From contig NAOQ01000568.1 in NCBI GenBank assembly GCA_002751075.1, forward strand, positions 33,966 through 45,851: a stretch of 11,886 bases of DNA, written 5' to 3'. Both the position numbers and the translations under genes were made by a program. The stretch comes from Ichthyophonus hoferi (lineage: Eukaryota > Opisthokonta > Ichthyosporea > Ichthyophonida > Ichthyophonidae). The notes beneath the pieces were generated by a model, which made no database searches, was not told the origin of the DNA, and saw only the letters and a program-made list of their open reading frames with translations. This document shows, piece by piece, positions 1 through 8,966 of the stretch (positions within the stretch are counted from its first letter, which is position 1; the number at the start of each line of letters is the position of its first letter).

Positions 1-117
1 TCAGCCAAGCTCAATGATTTGAGTGATGAGGCTGCAGAAGAGAAATTTGTGATGGTCCTGGTATGTTTGCCCACGTACCCCAGGGGCTGCCTGGGGTCAC
101 ATAAATCTAAGATTCTG

Positions 118-640
118 AGACCGGGAGAAGACACCTGGCTTGTTGGAAGGGGTGCAGTCCATGGTACTTGGTGAGGCAGTCGGCCATCTGGTCCTTGTTG
201 GATATCCCTATCACTTCTGTCTCATTATTGCTGATGGCCTTCCTGATGTAATTATTAATTATACCTTACTACAATGTGACATGTATTTTTAGGTATACCC
301 TATCCGGAACTCAAACGAATAGCTTTACTGTTGTCCCCATATAATTGTACACGTCCTGAATCAAATCCTAGTCTAGCCAAAATGCCAGTGATGTGAGCCA
401 TCTACTGACATTATGCTGACATTGCACTGTATTCAGATTGTTTCTTGGTTGACTAATCTATTAAACCACCCGAGATAAACATAGCATACCCAGTAGTAGA
501 TTTTCCATCTTCATAATACTTGTTGAAAAAGTCAGCATCAGAGCAGGCAGTTATTTTGATGGGCTCTGGCTGATATATTGAGGTACCTCAAGGGGTGTTG
601 TAGCATCTTACTAAAGCATTTCAGCCCCCACAAGTGTTAG
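118..640 (-). pseudogene. copia RNase H domain remnant (3' end of pol)
   Basis: Minus-strand translation gives hallmark copia RNase H phrases: SDADF followed shortly by GKSTTGYA (around 450-540), KKQSEYSA (around 420-450), LYGDNSKAI (around 315-345), and near the end ADCLTK (around 167-190) followed by an F..QAR-type tail. In intact copia polyproteins this domain removes RNA from the RNA/DNA hybrid and is the last domain before the 3' LTR. Homology becomes unclear to the right of about 640, where base composition turns AT-rich. The segment is broken. The roughly 115 bases left of the domain show no recognisable LTR terminus. Confidence 0.88.
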
Positions 641-1400
641 GTTGAATACTTTAAAATTTCTTATACAAAAATACTTATTATTAATGAAACGTTGAACTTA
701 TAAATACTCAGTAGCATTTAGAATCGGTAATTAAGAGTTAGATATTAATTAAAGAATAATTAAATAAGTACATAATGTCATTAATTATATTTAGTTAAGA
801 CTAAATTTTAGTGCAATTTAGCGCATAAATTTACGGTGAGTTTAAATGTGTTAGTTATCTACTTTTAATCACACATTGTGATTGATGATACATACGTGGT
901 ACATAGCATCATCTTTTACATAATTAAATGGAAAAAGTTGCTGACCACATGTTAGATAACAATTAGGTTGAGTACTTATTCAATAACATGTTTAACTTAA
1001 AGGGTTATCACCTGGCCAACTAGTATAGACTTGAGCCAACAACTATATAACTAGTAATCACAGAATTAGTCTAGATTCTGATTTCATAGTGTTGCACAAT
1101 AAAGCAAAGTACAAATTTTTATTCATTATAAAGGTAGCTATGACAGTAAAAAGAAAAGATATATCTACTCCTACCAAATTATGAATAAAACGTAAAAGTG
1201 CCGTTGCCTCTGCAACAACATTGGGATGCATAGGCAAAACGAAACAAAGGGTATAACTCTCCTCCAATACCAGCAAATAAAAACCGCCCGGAAACCTTTT
1301 AGAGGACTTTGACATTTGCTCAACGGAAGCAGAAGACCGACACCATGTATCTGTTTACAGTGAAGCCAAATCCATGACTAGCAACATAGATTCTGATGAA
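641..1400. other. AT-rich block separating copia RT and RNase H remnants
   Basis: This stretch of about 760 bases lies between the RT tail (ending near 1,429) and the RNase H start (near 640), where an intact copia element has only the short RT-RNase H connection. It is markedly more AT-rich than the flanking polymerase remnants, especially at 650-1,060, and none of its six frames resembles copia protein. A 15-base direct repeat (637-651 and 963-977, one mismatch) has one copy at its left edge. An 85-codon minus frame (1,058-1,315) has no recognisable motif. The simplest reading is that another sequence inserted into the fossil, with loss of some copia sequence. The element type is not identifiable, and the right boundary could lie anywhere between about 1,320 and 1,430. 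Confidence 0.5.
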
Positions 1401-1428
1401 TTTAACCTAGATCCTCAGAATTAGCAAG

Positions 1429-2300
1429 TTAGACGTACTCCTCCAAGATAGGAGAATGTGTAGGATGGTCTTTGTGTTGACCATAGCTCTGTATGAGCTC
1501 CTGAATGTAACCAAATTGATTAAGCGTAATGCAGTCAGTTTCCATTCTTTTAATACTAAGTCCAAATAAGGATAAAGGGAATCCTGTAAATTTGATGGGA
1601 AAATGCTTAGATCTCTTAATAAATTTGTCACAAACTTTTGTCTTCTTATCACATAGGAAAATGTCATAAACATAAATTACCAGAGCCATAAACACATTTT
1701 TAGGGTCATGACACATGTAAAGGCAGGGCTTGGTTTCCATGGGGAAAAAGTATACCGATTGCAGGAAGTTTCCAGCATCAGGTTAAACAGTAGTCCAGAG
1801 ATGTGTAGTTTATGGAAGTCTCCTGTAATTTGACATATGGAGCTTTTCTTCTTGGGATTGGTACGCATTAAAGGCTGTTCCATATACACTGGTGTCTCCA
1901 GATAGCTATGCAAATACACTGATTTGATGTCAAGATGGAATAGATCAGACCCCTTTGCTACTGTAATTGCAAGAAGCAAACGTACTTATACAAATGAAAA
2001 TAAACACACAGGGGAAGAGGCATCATAATCGACTATATCCTTTGTCTCCTGTAATTATTTGATGTCATCAACCTTCCTTTGTGAGTAATCACTTTTTCTT
2101 TACCATTACGTTTATAGTAAAAAACCCCATAGTGATCTGAGGTTAGTGGTACTGGCTGGTGGTGTTTGAGCTAGTGTCTAAGTACCATAATTGTTGATGC
2201 TGGCCAACTCCAATTTCATGGCTTTAAACCATTGAAGCTTACCATGGACCCTGAGAGCCTTTTTAAGGTTCTTGGGGTTAATGATACCAGAAATGTCCTG
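1429..2300 (-). pseudogene. copia reverse transcriptase remnant
   Basis: The minus strand carries, in right-to-left order, an RT N-terminal stretch like copia A-L-x(n)-W-x-K-A-M (NLKKALR, WFKAMKLELASI, around 2,185-2,275), the block FHLDIKSVYLH (about 1,908-1,940) followed by a VYMEQP phrase, and the catalytic-loop block YVYDIFLC (about 1,654-1,674), which corresponds to the Y-V-D-D box. The RT tail QFGYIQELIQ lies near 1,480-1,510. The enzyme would have copied element RNA into DNA inside virus-like particles. Individual blocks are recognisable but spread over different frames, and the segment is broken many times. Order and spacing match copia RT. Confidence 0.9.
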
Positions 2301-2848
2301 GTAGGGAATGATGGCTAGATAACAAGCAACTGCAATAAATACTGTTTACTGTTTCACATTGTAAGAAGCTGCAGGGTATATAGTCCCTGATCTTGTTGTT
2401 AATGGCCCATAGTAACTTCATTCCCTGTTTTTCTGGACTAAAATATTGTTTTCCGAGTGGTGCACTTCTTCTTCTTGGTGCTGGTCTTAATGTTCTTAAT
2501 ATTAGTCATGTAGGTCGTCACTTGTGTGCAAATGATGATCTTCTCCTGCTGGCAATATGCCAATTTGTTTATGAGGGAAACTGGTAGATTTTGTAGTTTT
2601 TTTACTAGCATCTAAAAGAGGATTTGCTCTAACCTTTCCTCCCAGTCAAGAACTAGGTAGTTATGGGCATGGTCATACAGATGGGATGTATAATTCACAG
2701 AAGGAAGGTAATCCTCCAAGTTCTACTGGGTATTGTCTTTGTATGACATGGTGAAAAGGTCCATGCTTATTTTTTTGACCGTGTTATATGGAAATACTTC
2801 TTCAAAAATACAAATTAATTTTTTTCTTGCTAAGACTCGGTGTATTAT
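2301..2848 (-). pseudogene. copia integrase-to-RT linker remnant
   Basis: This region sits between the RT N-terminal block and the AT-rich insertion. Minus-strand translation gives a phrase resembling the end of the copia integrase module (ICIFEEVFPYN, around 2,780-2,815, like the R-D-V-x-F-D-E box) and then low-conservation, charged, Lys/Thr-rich sequence, as is usual for the copia linker. A 64-codon plus-strand frame here (2,393-2,587) is an antisense shadow. The evidence is position plus one motif, so the linker is placed by context rather than by strong similarity. It is broken like the rest of the element. Confidence 0.6.
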
Positions 2849-3975
2849 CTAGTCCACCACAATCCACCCTAGTTGTAGTTGTTGGAGAGAAAGTACTTTT
2901 CATCTGTCATTCAACACGTAACTTCATTCAAAATATATTTATATCGTGAATTTAGTTGTCTACTGGCATTAAACCTTAACAATAGGACAGACCCACTGCA
3001 TGGTATTCCACAAGTCAAACCAAGTTACCTGACCCACAATTAAAAGTCCTGAACTATACTAATGATAGTTAACCAATAAACTAAGTGCCTCACATTAAAT
3101 TGGATTGGTTGCCAAAAATGATGTATTTTACCAATGTTAAAACAGTAAGTAAATATGACTCATCTGGTTACTATATTAAAATAATAATTGTATAATTGAA
3201 CATTTTATACAGTAATATTATCAAAAGTTGTAATTAAATTATAACCACATGTTTAATTCCTGAAACACAATCTTTTGTTGTTTCTACAAGTTATATAAGA
3301 TTGTGGCATTGACAACATTATCAATGCAATAATAAAAGCTAACTTTAGTATGCAATTGATTCTGATTGGAATCAATTAATAATTCTTGACTTGAAATAAT
3401 GCAATGCAATCCATTATAGAAGCACGTGCAGGATGCTAGCTTTGGTTGTCTTGGAAACTTTAAAGAACCACAGGTTTTGTTTAGGTATTTATATTTTTTT
3501 GTTTTGTCTATATAGTATATTATTTTTTAGAGTAGTTACCTGAAATATCTATCTATGTTAATATAGATAAAATATTACTTACTAGACTAAATTTCCTATC
3601 GAACAATTTTTTAGATATGTTATTATTTTTGCAACCATAACTGATTATTATAAATATCATCTCCTTGACATAAAAATAAGCAATTGATAATTGCATTTTA
3701 TTTTGTCAACACTTGGCTTGCCATCACAAATATACAATAAGTTTATATTATTAGATTTAGAAGAGGCTATCGGAAAATTCATATCCCCATATTTGGAACA
3801 TTATAACACTATAAACGGGACTTCTCATAAAGGGTCTTGTATAGAAAAATGGTAAAAGAACTCAGCTGAGGAAGTAGTCATCAGTAGCGTCTCTAACTGC
3901 TCTCAGGTGTAATTTTTCAAATCCTAAAAGCAGCTTCTTAGCAAAACTGAAATCTCAGGTTCCTCACAGTAACAG
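2849..3975. other. AT-rich insertion between integrase and RT remnants
   Basis: About 1.1 kb of strongly AT-rich sequence separates the integrase phrase FGVLLGYN (ending near 3,970) from the ICIFEEVF phrase near 2,800; these lie a few tens of residues apart in intact copia proteins. No frame inside resembles a known protein. The pentanucleotide attat occurs on both sides (2,844-2,848 and 3,976-3,980) and could be a target-site duplication, though five AT-rich bases are weak evidence. The candidate ends do not show TG...CA or convincing inverted terminal repeats. Internal hairpins include 9-base perfect arms at 3,354-3,362 and 3,369-3,377, and a short palindrome at 3,680-3,694. It is probably an unidentified non-autonomous insertion. 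The part right of about 3,770 is less AT-rich and might instead be eroded copia sequence. Confidence 0.5.
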
Positions 3976-4930
3976 ATTATAGCCTAAAAGGACACCAAAT
4001 CTCCTTTTGGTAGAGAACTTGTTCTTTGTGTCAATGTTGTTAACCCTGAAAAATATCTTGTACCCAAACGTTCTAAGTCTTTCAATTGGCATACATTGCT
4101 CAGTCCACATTTCATGTGTTGTTAGGCTCCCTGGGAGCACATTGGTTGGAGTAAGATTGTGGGTGTAGGCCACTACCTGGAATATAAAACCTCAGAATGT
4201 CGGTGGCATGTTGAATTGGAGGAGAGCTGTCCTTGCTATCCTAATGAACTGATGACCCATCTTTTTACTTGGGTCATTACTCAAGGTAGCATAAGGGAGA
4301 GTAGTCAGATGGGTAATTCCTTCCTGGGTGAGGTACTGCTGGAATCAACTTGAAAGGTACTCCCTACCTTGATCAGTAAAGAGAATTGCAATTTTCAATA
4401 GAAAATGCATTGCCTCAAATATGACTTTATAGACTTTAAAACAATACAGTATCTCCAGTCTTAACTTCATAAGGCACATAGTTACAAAATGTGCATAATC
4501 ATCTGTAAATGCTAATATCCAGCACATGCAGTTTAAGTCCTTAGTTGTGAGACCAATAATGTTACTATATGTTTTTTGTCCAGGTAAGTGTTCTCAATAG
4601 AAAAGAAACACAGATAAAATAAAAAAAAAGGTCAGGGATCACACATAAAGACTTTAACATTAGGAATAAGCTTCTCATAATAGTTTAGGGTTCTATGTCA
4701 GTGCTGTCCTGAATACATAAACCTCTTATGCCAAAGTGTATGGGTAATGACTGCAAGTATCATAACTAGAGTCTTCAGACAGTCCATGTGGTTGAGCCAT
4801 GCTGCCAGGCAGGTAGCTCTGGTGATGTTATAGTCAAGTGTCCTATATATTGCAATGCCAGATAATGCATTTAGCAGGTCAGGGTGTAGGACAAAAGGTT
4901 TAAGGTTAATGTTTGTGACCATCAAAATCT
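3964..4930 (-). pseudogene. copia integrase remnant with pre-integrase motif
   Basis: The minus strand shows the pre-integrase phrase LWHKR (around 4,720), then the integrase core starting LAFTDDYAHFV (around 4,480-4,515) and ending TDQGREYLS (around 4,345-4,375), which correspond to the second D and the E of the D,D-35-E triad. Further on are YTHNLTPTNVLPG and RLRTFGYK (within 3,964-4,173), matching the copia N-R-x-P-T and L-R-x-F-G-C-x-A boxes, then GVLLGYN. The enzyme would have joined element DNA to the host chromosome. Identification is strong and the domain is broken. The plus-strand frame at 4,159-4,353 is a shadow. Confidence 0.9.
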
Positions 4931-5049
4931 CTTAATTACCCCTCTTAATTACATTACAGCACGTTCATTGCCATAGAAAGTAGTGGTGATGGATCTATTA
5001 TCTAGGGCTGGCAAAAAAAATAGACCCTTTGGTGAGTTCTCAATGAACA

Positions 5050-5520
5050 ACACTTTGTTGAAGATTATCTCTGGACCTGCATGTTAATATAAAGCAATTT
5101 TCCATTTCAGGAGAATTTGCATTGAGGTACCCTCTACCATTGTCACTGGTATTTCCACCACTTTAAGTTTGAAAAACGGAAATAGCTTTGAGCAAATGTG
5201 CATGGAGGCAGTTGAATTAACTATGATGTCAGTTTCTTTCCATGTCTCTTATGAACTAGGTATAGATGAATTACCTATTTAGGCTACATGGATAATGGCC
5301 CTAGTATTTTTAGTACTGGCCAGGTTGATCTTCTCACTTGATTTGGAAGCTACTGCAGCATTTTTCTTTTTAATATCAGCAAAGGATCTCCTGTAGTTGT
5401 CATCTATTGGATTGAGGGTGCAGGCCACATTATTGTGCTGAACTAGAGTATCTGGATAATAATCACATGTAAACGCCCCTTTCTCTTTAGATTTATTGTC
5501 TATGCCACCCACAGACTTAT
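5050..5520 (-). pseudogene. copia protease and gag zinc-knuckle region remnant
   Basis: A minus-strand stretch around 5,130-5,235 reads STASMHIC followed by KLFPFFKLKVVEIPV, resembling the copia aspartic protease start (D-S-G-A-S-x-H-M followed by a hydrophobic strand). To its right, at 5,279-5,512, a Lys-rich segment contains Cys/His residues spaced like the retroviral CCHC knuckle (C-x(9)-H-x(4)-C for the last residues), then a basic linker. In copia elements the knuckle binds genomic RNA at the gag C-terminus and the protease cuts the polyprotein. The location between gag and integrase is as expected. The region is degraded, so the call rests on partial motifs and order. Confidence 0.7.
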
Positions 5521-7280
5521 TCTTGCTGCCCCTTTCTTTTCCTTGTTCTTGTAGTTGTTCTTATGGTCCTTATTCTCAGTGAGACTGTCCCTAATTGCTG
5601 TCCTCTTGATGCCTAGCATATGTTCTCATTTGTTAACTCACATCACAAAAGCATACCACTCAAGAAAAGCACCATGGTCATGGTGGGATCTTCTATTTGT
5701 AATTGCACCATGATAGGTTTTACTGGTACAAAGAAGCTTTATGGCAATGGCAGTAATTAGTAATTGCCTGTATTGTTATGGCATGGATGGATTCTTGCAA
5801 TTTAGTACAAAATCCTGTACCTAGTAATTACTGATAAACCTAATTTGTGGCTGGCCCATTGAAAACTGCATATCTTATCCTGGTTTTTATTTACTTAAGT
5901 AGCTGCAGTGTCCCCATACATTTGCTTGAAGAAAGCAATTTTGTCATAGGAAAATTCTTTATTATCTAAATCTAAAAGGCCAATATATTTATGCTCAACC
6001 TGGTCCACAGAAATGTTGATTTAGTGGCAAGAAAGATATACATCATTTGGGATGTAGTAGCCTCCCAATATTGTGTTGTTCCTCTTTTTCGAGGTAGGTG
6101 CAAATATATAACGTTTGCCACATCACTCTAGTTGAGCATGTATAACAAAGTCCCACATATATATATTAATTGGGGCAGTTTACATGTGCACTGTGCTTAA
6201 AGATCCTGATACCAGCAATGCCTATAGGTCTTATATTGAACTCACTATAACTGTGTTTGTAGCATCCTCATACCTTAAATAATCCAGGAGTTGGTTGAGG
6301 AAGAAATTTACAGCCACCAGGTTGTTCCTGTGGGAATGGCCAGTAATGGTGCCCTGGTCCACCTGTTCCTCCAAATCTACTTGCCCCCACACTGCCAAAT
6401 CTACCTAATCTGAAGTTGAACAGTTTATTAGCATTACCTGGTCCACCTGGTCTGTTGTCTGGATCAACTGGTCCACCTGTGGGTAAAGCAGTCTGTTGAT
6501 GATGATACTGTATTGACCCAGAGTTGTTGTTTGCCCCACTTTGAAGGGCAGCAACACTGATATTAATAATGGAGTTCCTGACCTGAGGGTTGCCTACAAG
6601 AGAGTTAATTACTGATCTGGGAGGAGGGGCACTGCTTCACACTATACTGGCAGGAAGCTCTCCTAGGGCTGGCATTTTTGCCATGTCTGCCGCTTGCACA
6701 ACAGCTGAAGTTTCCACTTGATGTGCTGCCCATTTATTAACCAAGAAAGTCACATCTGTAGCAGCCAATGTTGATACTGCGACCCTCTCAGCACATTCTA
6801 GTTGGAAATTGTGTTGAGCGGTGGTCAATTGTCTCTGGGTTTCTGCATACTGCAATTGCATCAAAACATGCAAAGCCTTGAATTCAGGTTTGTGCTAGAA
6901 TCTCCCTCCTTTTGTTGGCAGCATCAAAGGTTAAATCTTTGACTTTCTTCAGCTACTTGGGCAGGTTGCACAGTCCTGGGCTGGAGTTGTAGATGTTGCC
7001 ACACATTCAAGGTATTGGCTTCTTGTAAAAGGGTTTGGGGACATTCTAGGAGAAGGTCTAAAGTGAGATTGGTCTATAGAACAAAACTTTATTTAACAGT
7101 ATAGGGCTAATTTGTATCAGAAACCATGTTAGTTCTATTGACTTGTCCACAACCTTCGAGATCTCCAATTGTATAACTGGTAGAGGTTAATATTGCTAGA
7201 ACCATGTTCATAATAGTCACTTGTTCAGATTTGTCTTTAAAGCTCAGTTGCTGTAGTAATTTTATCTCAGTTCTAATTTA
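5521..7280 (-). pseudogene. gag-like remnant of the copia element
   Basis: This is the part of the element upstream of protease. Fragments include LLDLDNKEFSYDKIAFF (around 5,920-5,970), a Gln/Ala-rich helical stretch within 6,637-6,873 (QLQYAETQRQL, AHQVETSAVVQAADMAK), and LLQQLSFKDKSEQVTIMN near 7,220-7,260. Gag proteins form the particle shell and diverge quickly, so no family-level match is claimed. The assignment comes from composition, strand and position before protease. The fragments lie in several frames and the gene is broken. Another minus frame (7,273-7,464, beginning ATG, with MFNPPLALVYDTENC) may extend it to the right, but it shows no motif. Confidence 0.65.
6268..6636 (-). pseudogene. 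Gly/Pro/Asn-rich low-complexity part of gag-like region
   Basis: A minus-strand stretch of about 122 codons stays open and is biased towards Gly, Pro, Asn and Gln. It repeats the tripeptide GGP (TGGPVDPDNRPGGPGN, and later GGTGGPGHH) and has paired RFG units (GRFGSVGASRFGGT). Such disordered Gly-rich segments are common near nucleic-acid-binding parts of gag proteins and in RNA-binding proteins. It lies in the same strand and setting as the flanking gag-like sequence, so it is treated as part of the fossil. A separate origin, such as a captured host segment, is possible but unsupported. Confidence 0.5.
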
Positions 7281-7339
7281 GAAGGGATAGATGCTTTGAT
7301 GTGCTTGGGTGTGAATGTGGAAATTGTACAAGGAGATCA

Positions 7340-7499
7340 ATCAGAAAGTGGTGATACATTGATACATTACATACATTACAATGTAAATAATAACCATCTT
7401 CACTATTTAATGTTAGTAAACAGTTCTCTGTATCGTACACAAGGGCCAATGGTGGATTAAACATTACAATGTCTATTGTATATTACATATATATATATA
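7340..7499. repeat. short simple repeats at the right edge of the copia remnant
   Basis: A run of overlapping gatacatt/acattac units lies at about 7,352-7,384. The 12-mer acattacaatgt is found exactly at 7,373-7,384 and again at 7,461-7,472. An alternating AT stretch follows at 7,487-7,499. These mark the point where recognisable gag-like sequence gives way to AT-rich DNA. They could be slippage products or the scar of a small insertion. Confidence 0.45.
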
Positions 7500-8470
7500 A
7501 AATTAAATGCAAGGTATTTTTTTGTGTGCGTTTACGAGCACTTTGTATTTTGCTATTAATACCGTGTATGTGTGAGCGGGGCGTATTTTTACTTGTGTTC
7601 CCGCATATATGTGAGCAGAGTTACTTCATTATTGACTTTTAGTTTTTTTTATACCTTGTTTTATCGCCAGTGCTAACTTTTGGTTAACACCTATGTAACT
7701 AAATTCAATAACTTAAATAGTATCGTATTCTACATCGCCAATGTCAGTAATATCCCCGTCAGAAGTAGATACGGTGTGCATGGACTTGTCCGAACTACTG
7801 CTTGAAGACGATGGGAGAGGCTGATATATAGGATCGACGGCAGGTATATACATAGTCTTTGTTGGAATAGCGTCTGTATTTCTGAACGGAATGTCCTCTG
7901 AAGACGAGGGAAGATTTAAAGAAAAAATAAATAACTAACATACAGTCAGGTAAAACAGTCGTTTGTTGATAATAATTTTTGGTCCCGTTATGAGACAAGT
8001 GGCGGCCTTATATAGTTCACTCTACTGAAACCCGTTCCGTATAAATAGTACAAACCATAATTATATCATTTCTACGACTATTAACGATAGGGTTTACACG
8101 ATCAGATTACCAAAAGTATCTAAGATTACCCAAAAATGATTTAAAGGTATATTGCGGTGACTTTAGCAATCGCGATCCCAATTAATTAAAGTCAATATGT
8201 AGCCAATAAAAAAGAGGTAAATAACAGTAATTAAATTAAACATTAACAAATAAACGTTTTGGAAAACGTAGTTGAAAACATCCGACAAATAGAGCCAATC
8301 CTAAAGTATTTATAGTGTTTCCTTATATGGCTCATTGGCTAATTCACTACATGCAAACTACATATCAACAATCAATTATTAATTACGTGTTCATTTGGAG
8401 TTAACGATCTTTTAACAATATCCATGGTTATGTTGCTTGTGGTTTCCAACTATAAATTATTAACAGGAAA
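7480..8470. other. AT-rich block without a confident gene
   Basis: About 1 kb of AT-rich sequence lies between the gag-like remnant and the relic at 8,480-8,966. It contains the exon-like frame described separately at 7,713-7,934 and, on the minus strand, a TATA-like ctataaata (8,307-8,315) with a CCAAT motif about 20 bases upstream (8,334-8,338). Nothing further connects these into a gene model. Another short minus open stretch (8,110-8,181, with YTFKSFLGNLRYF) is too short to interpret. The block has no visible terminal repeats. Confidence 0.4.
7713..7934 (-). CDS. exon-like 73-codon open frame, Ser-rich acidic C-terminus (hypothetical, partial)
   Basis: This minus frame stays open for 73 codons and ends in TAA at 7,713-7,715. 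It uses GC-ended codons more than the surrounding AT-rich DNA would predict. The predicted tail has a run of seven serines (PSSSSSSSDKS) followed by an acidic end (DGDITDIGDVEYDTI). No early ATG exists; the first in-frame Met is about codon 28. Just inside its start is a pyrimidine-rich tract ending ttcag (up to 7,898), which looks like a 3' splice acceptor, with a gtatgt donor-like hexamer at 7,938-7,943 only about 46 bases upstream. That would suit a terminal exon, but the upstream exon is not established: using the first acceptor gives a stop at the junction, while the AG two bases later keeps the frame open. I recognise no family. It could be a host gene fragment, part of an inserted element, or chance. 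Confidence 0.3.
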   Translation of the reverse strand, partial: LFIFSLNLPSSSEDIPFRNTDAIPTKTMYIPAVDPIYQPLPSSSSSSSDKSMHTVSTSDGDITDIGDVEYDTI

Positions 8471-8479
8471 TAAGCTAGT

Positions 8480-8966
8480 AAGCGTTTGTGTCATTCTTGG
8501 CTGGTGTAATTCTAAGTCCCCTTGAAGGGACATGTTGGTTGTCCTTTATTGTTCTTCATCATAGGGAGAGGGTGCTAAAGTTTCCTTTTCTTGATGAGAT
8601 GTGTCTGGTAATCCATAAACTGTCCTGTAGTTCATTTTTCTACTAGCAGAGCGACACCGTGAAAGCGTGTTAAGCCCTTAACCCTCTTCAGAGTGGTATA
8701 AATCTGAGATGTTAGTAGGCCTGGTCCAGTCAAAACCAATTGCCCTTGAGAGTTGGATACTTGCTATAGGGGAATGTAGTCAAGTTACTGCCAATCTTCA
8801 TGTTTGTTGCTCTCTGACTGGTGTATAGTGAGATAGCTGAGAGATTTGGGGCTGCTAAATTCTTCTGATATGCTATTGTTTTCCTATTAAACTTAGCAAT
8901 AGCAACATAACGTTCGGAATTGTTTGGGTAGTTGGTGTTAATGTAGTTATCTTGAGGCAGGTGCCA
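8480..8966 (-). pseudogene. decayed coding relic, probably transposon-derived, unidentified
   Basis: This segment is clearly less AT-rich than its neighbours. A 78-codon minus stretch (8,730-8,966) is open and has ordinary protein composition, with phrases such as NNSERYVAIAKFNRKTIAY and KIGSNLTTFPYSKYPTLKG. To its left a second minus frame reads GPGLLTSQIYTTLKRVKGL (around 8,670-8,725). No enzyme motif is visible and I do not recognise the family. Same strand, similar composition and similar decay to the copia element suggest it is either a displaced 5' part of that element or a separate retroelement fragment. Confidence 0.4.

Larger units (their letters stand above)
1..7280 (-). mobile_element. 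Ty1/copia LTR retrotransposon fossil, interrupted and degraded
   Basis: Minus-strand translation shows the copia domain order from right to left: gag, zinc-knuckle-like motif, protease, pre-integrase motif LWHKR, integrase, reverse transcriptase and RNase H. Integrase upstream of RT separates it from Ty3/gypsy elements. The polyprotein would have made virus-like particle protein and the enzymes that copy RNA into DNA and insert it. It is now broken by several tens of lesions, so that no frame exceeds roughly 120 codons. Two AT-rich blocks (about 641-1,400 and 2,849-3,975) split the polymerase part. No LTR pair, primer-binding site or polypurine tract could be recognised; the 3' LTR may lie left of position 1, and the 5' LTR is missing or unrecognisable. 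The heavy decay and nested interruptions suggest an old insertion. The family call is firm; the outer limits are uncertain. Confidence 0.9.

Noticed and set aside
77-97. GC-rich hairpin, accccagg / cctggggt with a 5-base loop, near the left edge
   Set aside because: It could be read as a terminator or LTR-terminal structure, but it lies next to the RNase H end without a T tract or LTR boundary, and one 8-base arm pair is easily a chance match.
1058-1315. 85-codon minus frame between RT and RNase H remnants
   Set aside because: Its composition is not clearly protein-like, it has no similarity to copia at a position where copia should be, and it has no other support.
2393-2587. 64-codon plus frame, and a similar plus frame at 4,159-4,353
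   Set aside because: Both are antisense to copia polymerase remnants identified by motif and order, so they are shadows.
3354-3377. 9-base perfect inverted repeat with a 6-base loop inside the larger AT-rich block
   Set aside because: It is internal rather than terminal, so it does not define a transposon end; AT-rich sequence yields such hairpins often.
7108-7130. Primer-binding-site-like string tttgtatcagaaacc, similar to the initiator-tRNA-Met complement used by copia
   Set aside because: It is in the plus orientation while the element is minus, it has mismatches, and it lies inside gag-like sequence rather than at an LTR edge.
8304-8340. CCAAT plus TATA-like pair on the minus strand
   Set aside because: As a promoter call it fails because the first ATG lies only about 26 bases past the TATA motif and leads to a 12-codon frame.
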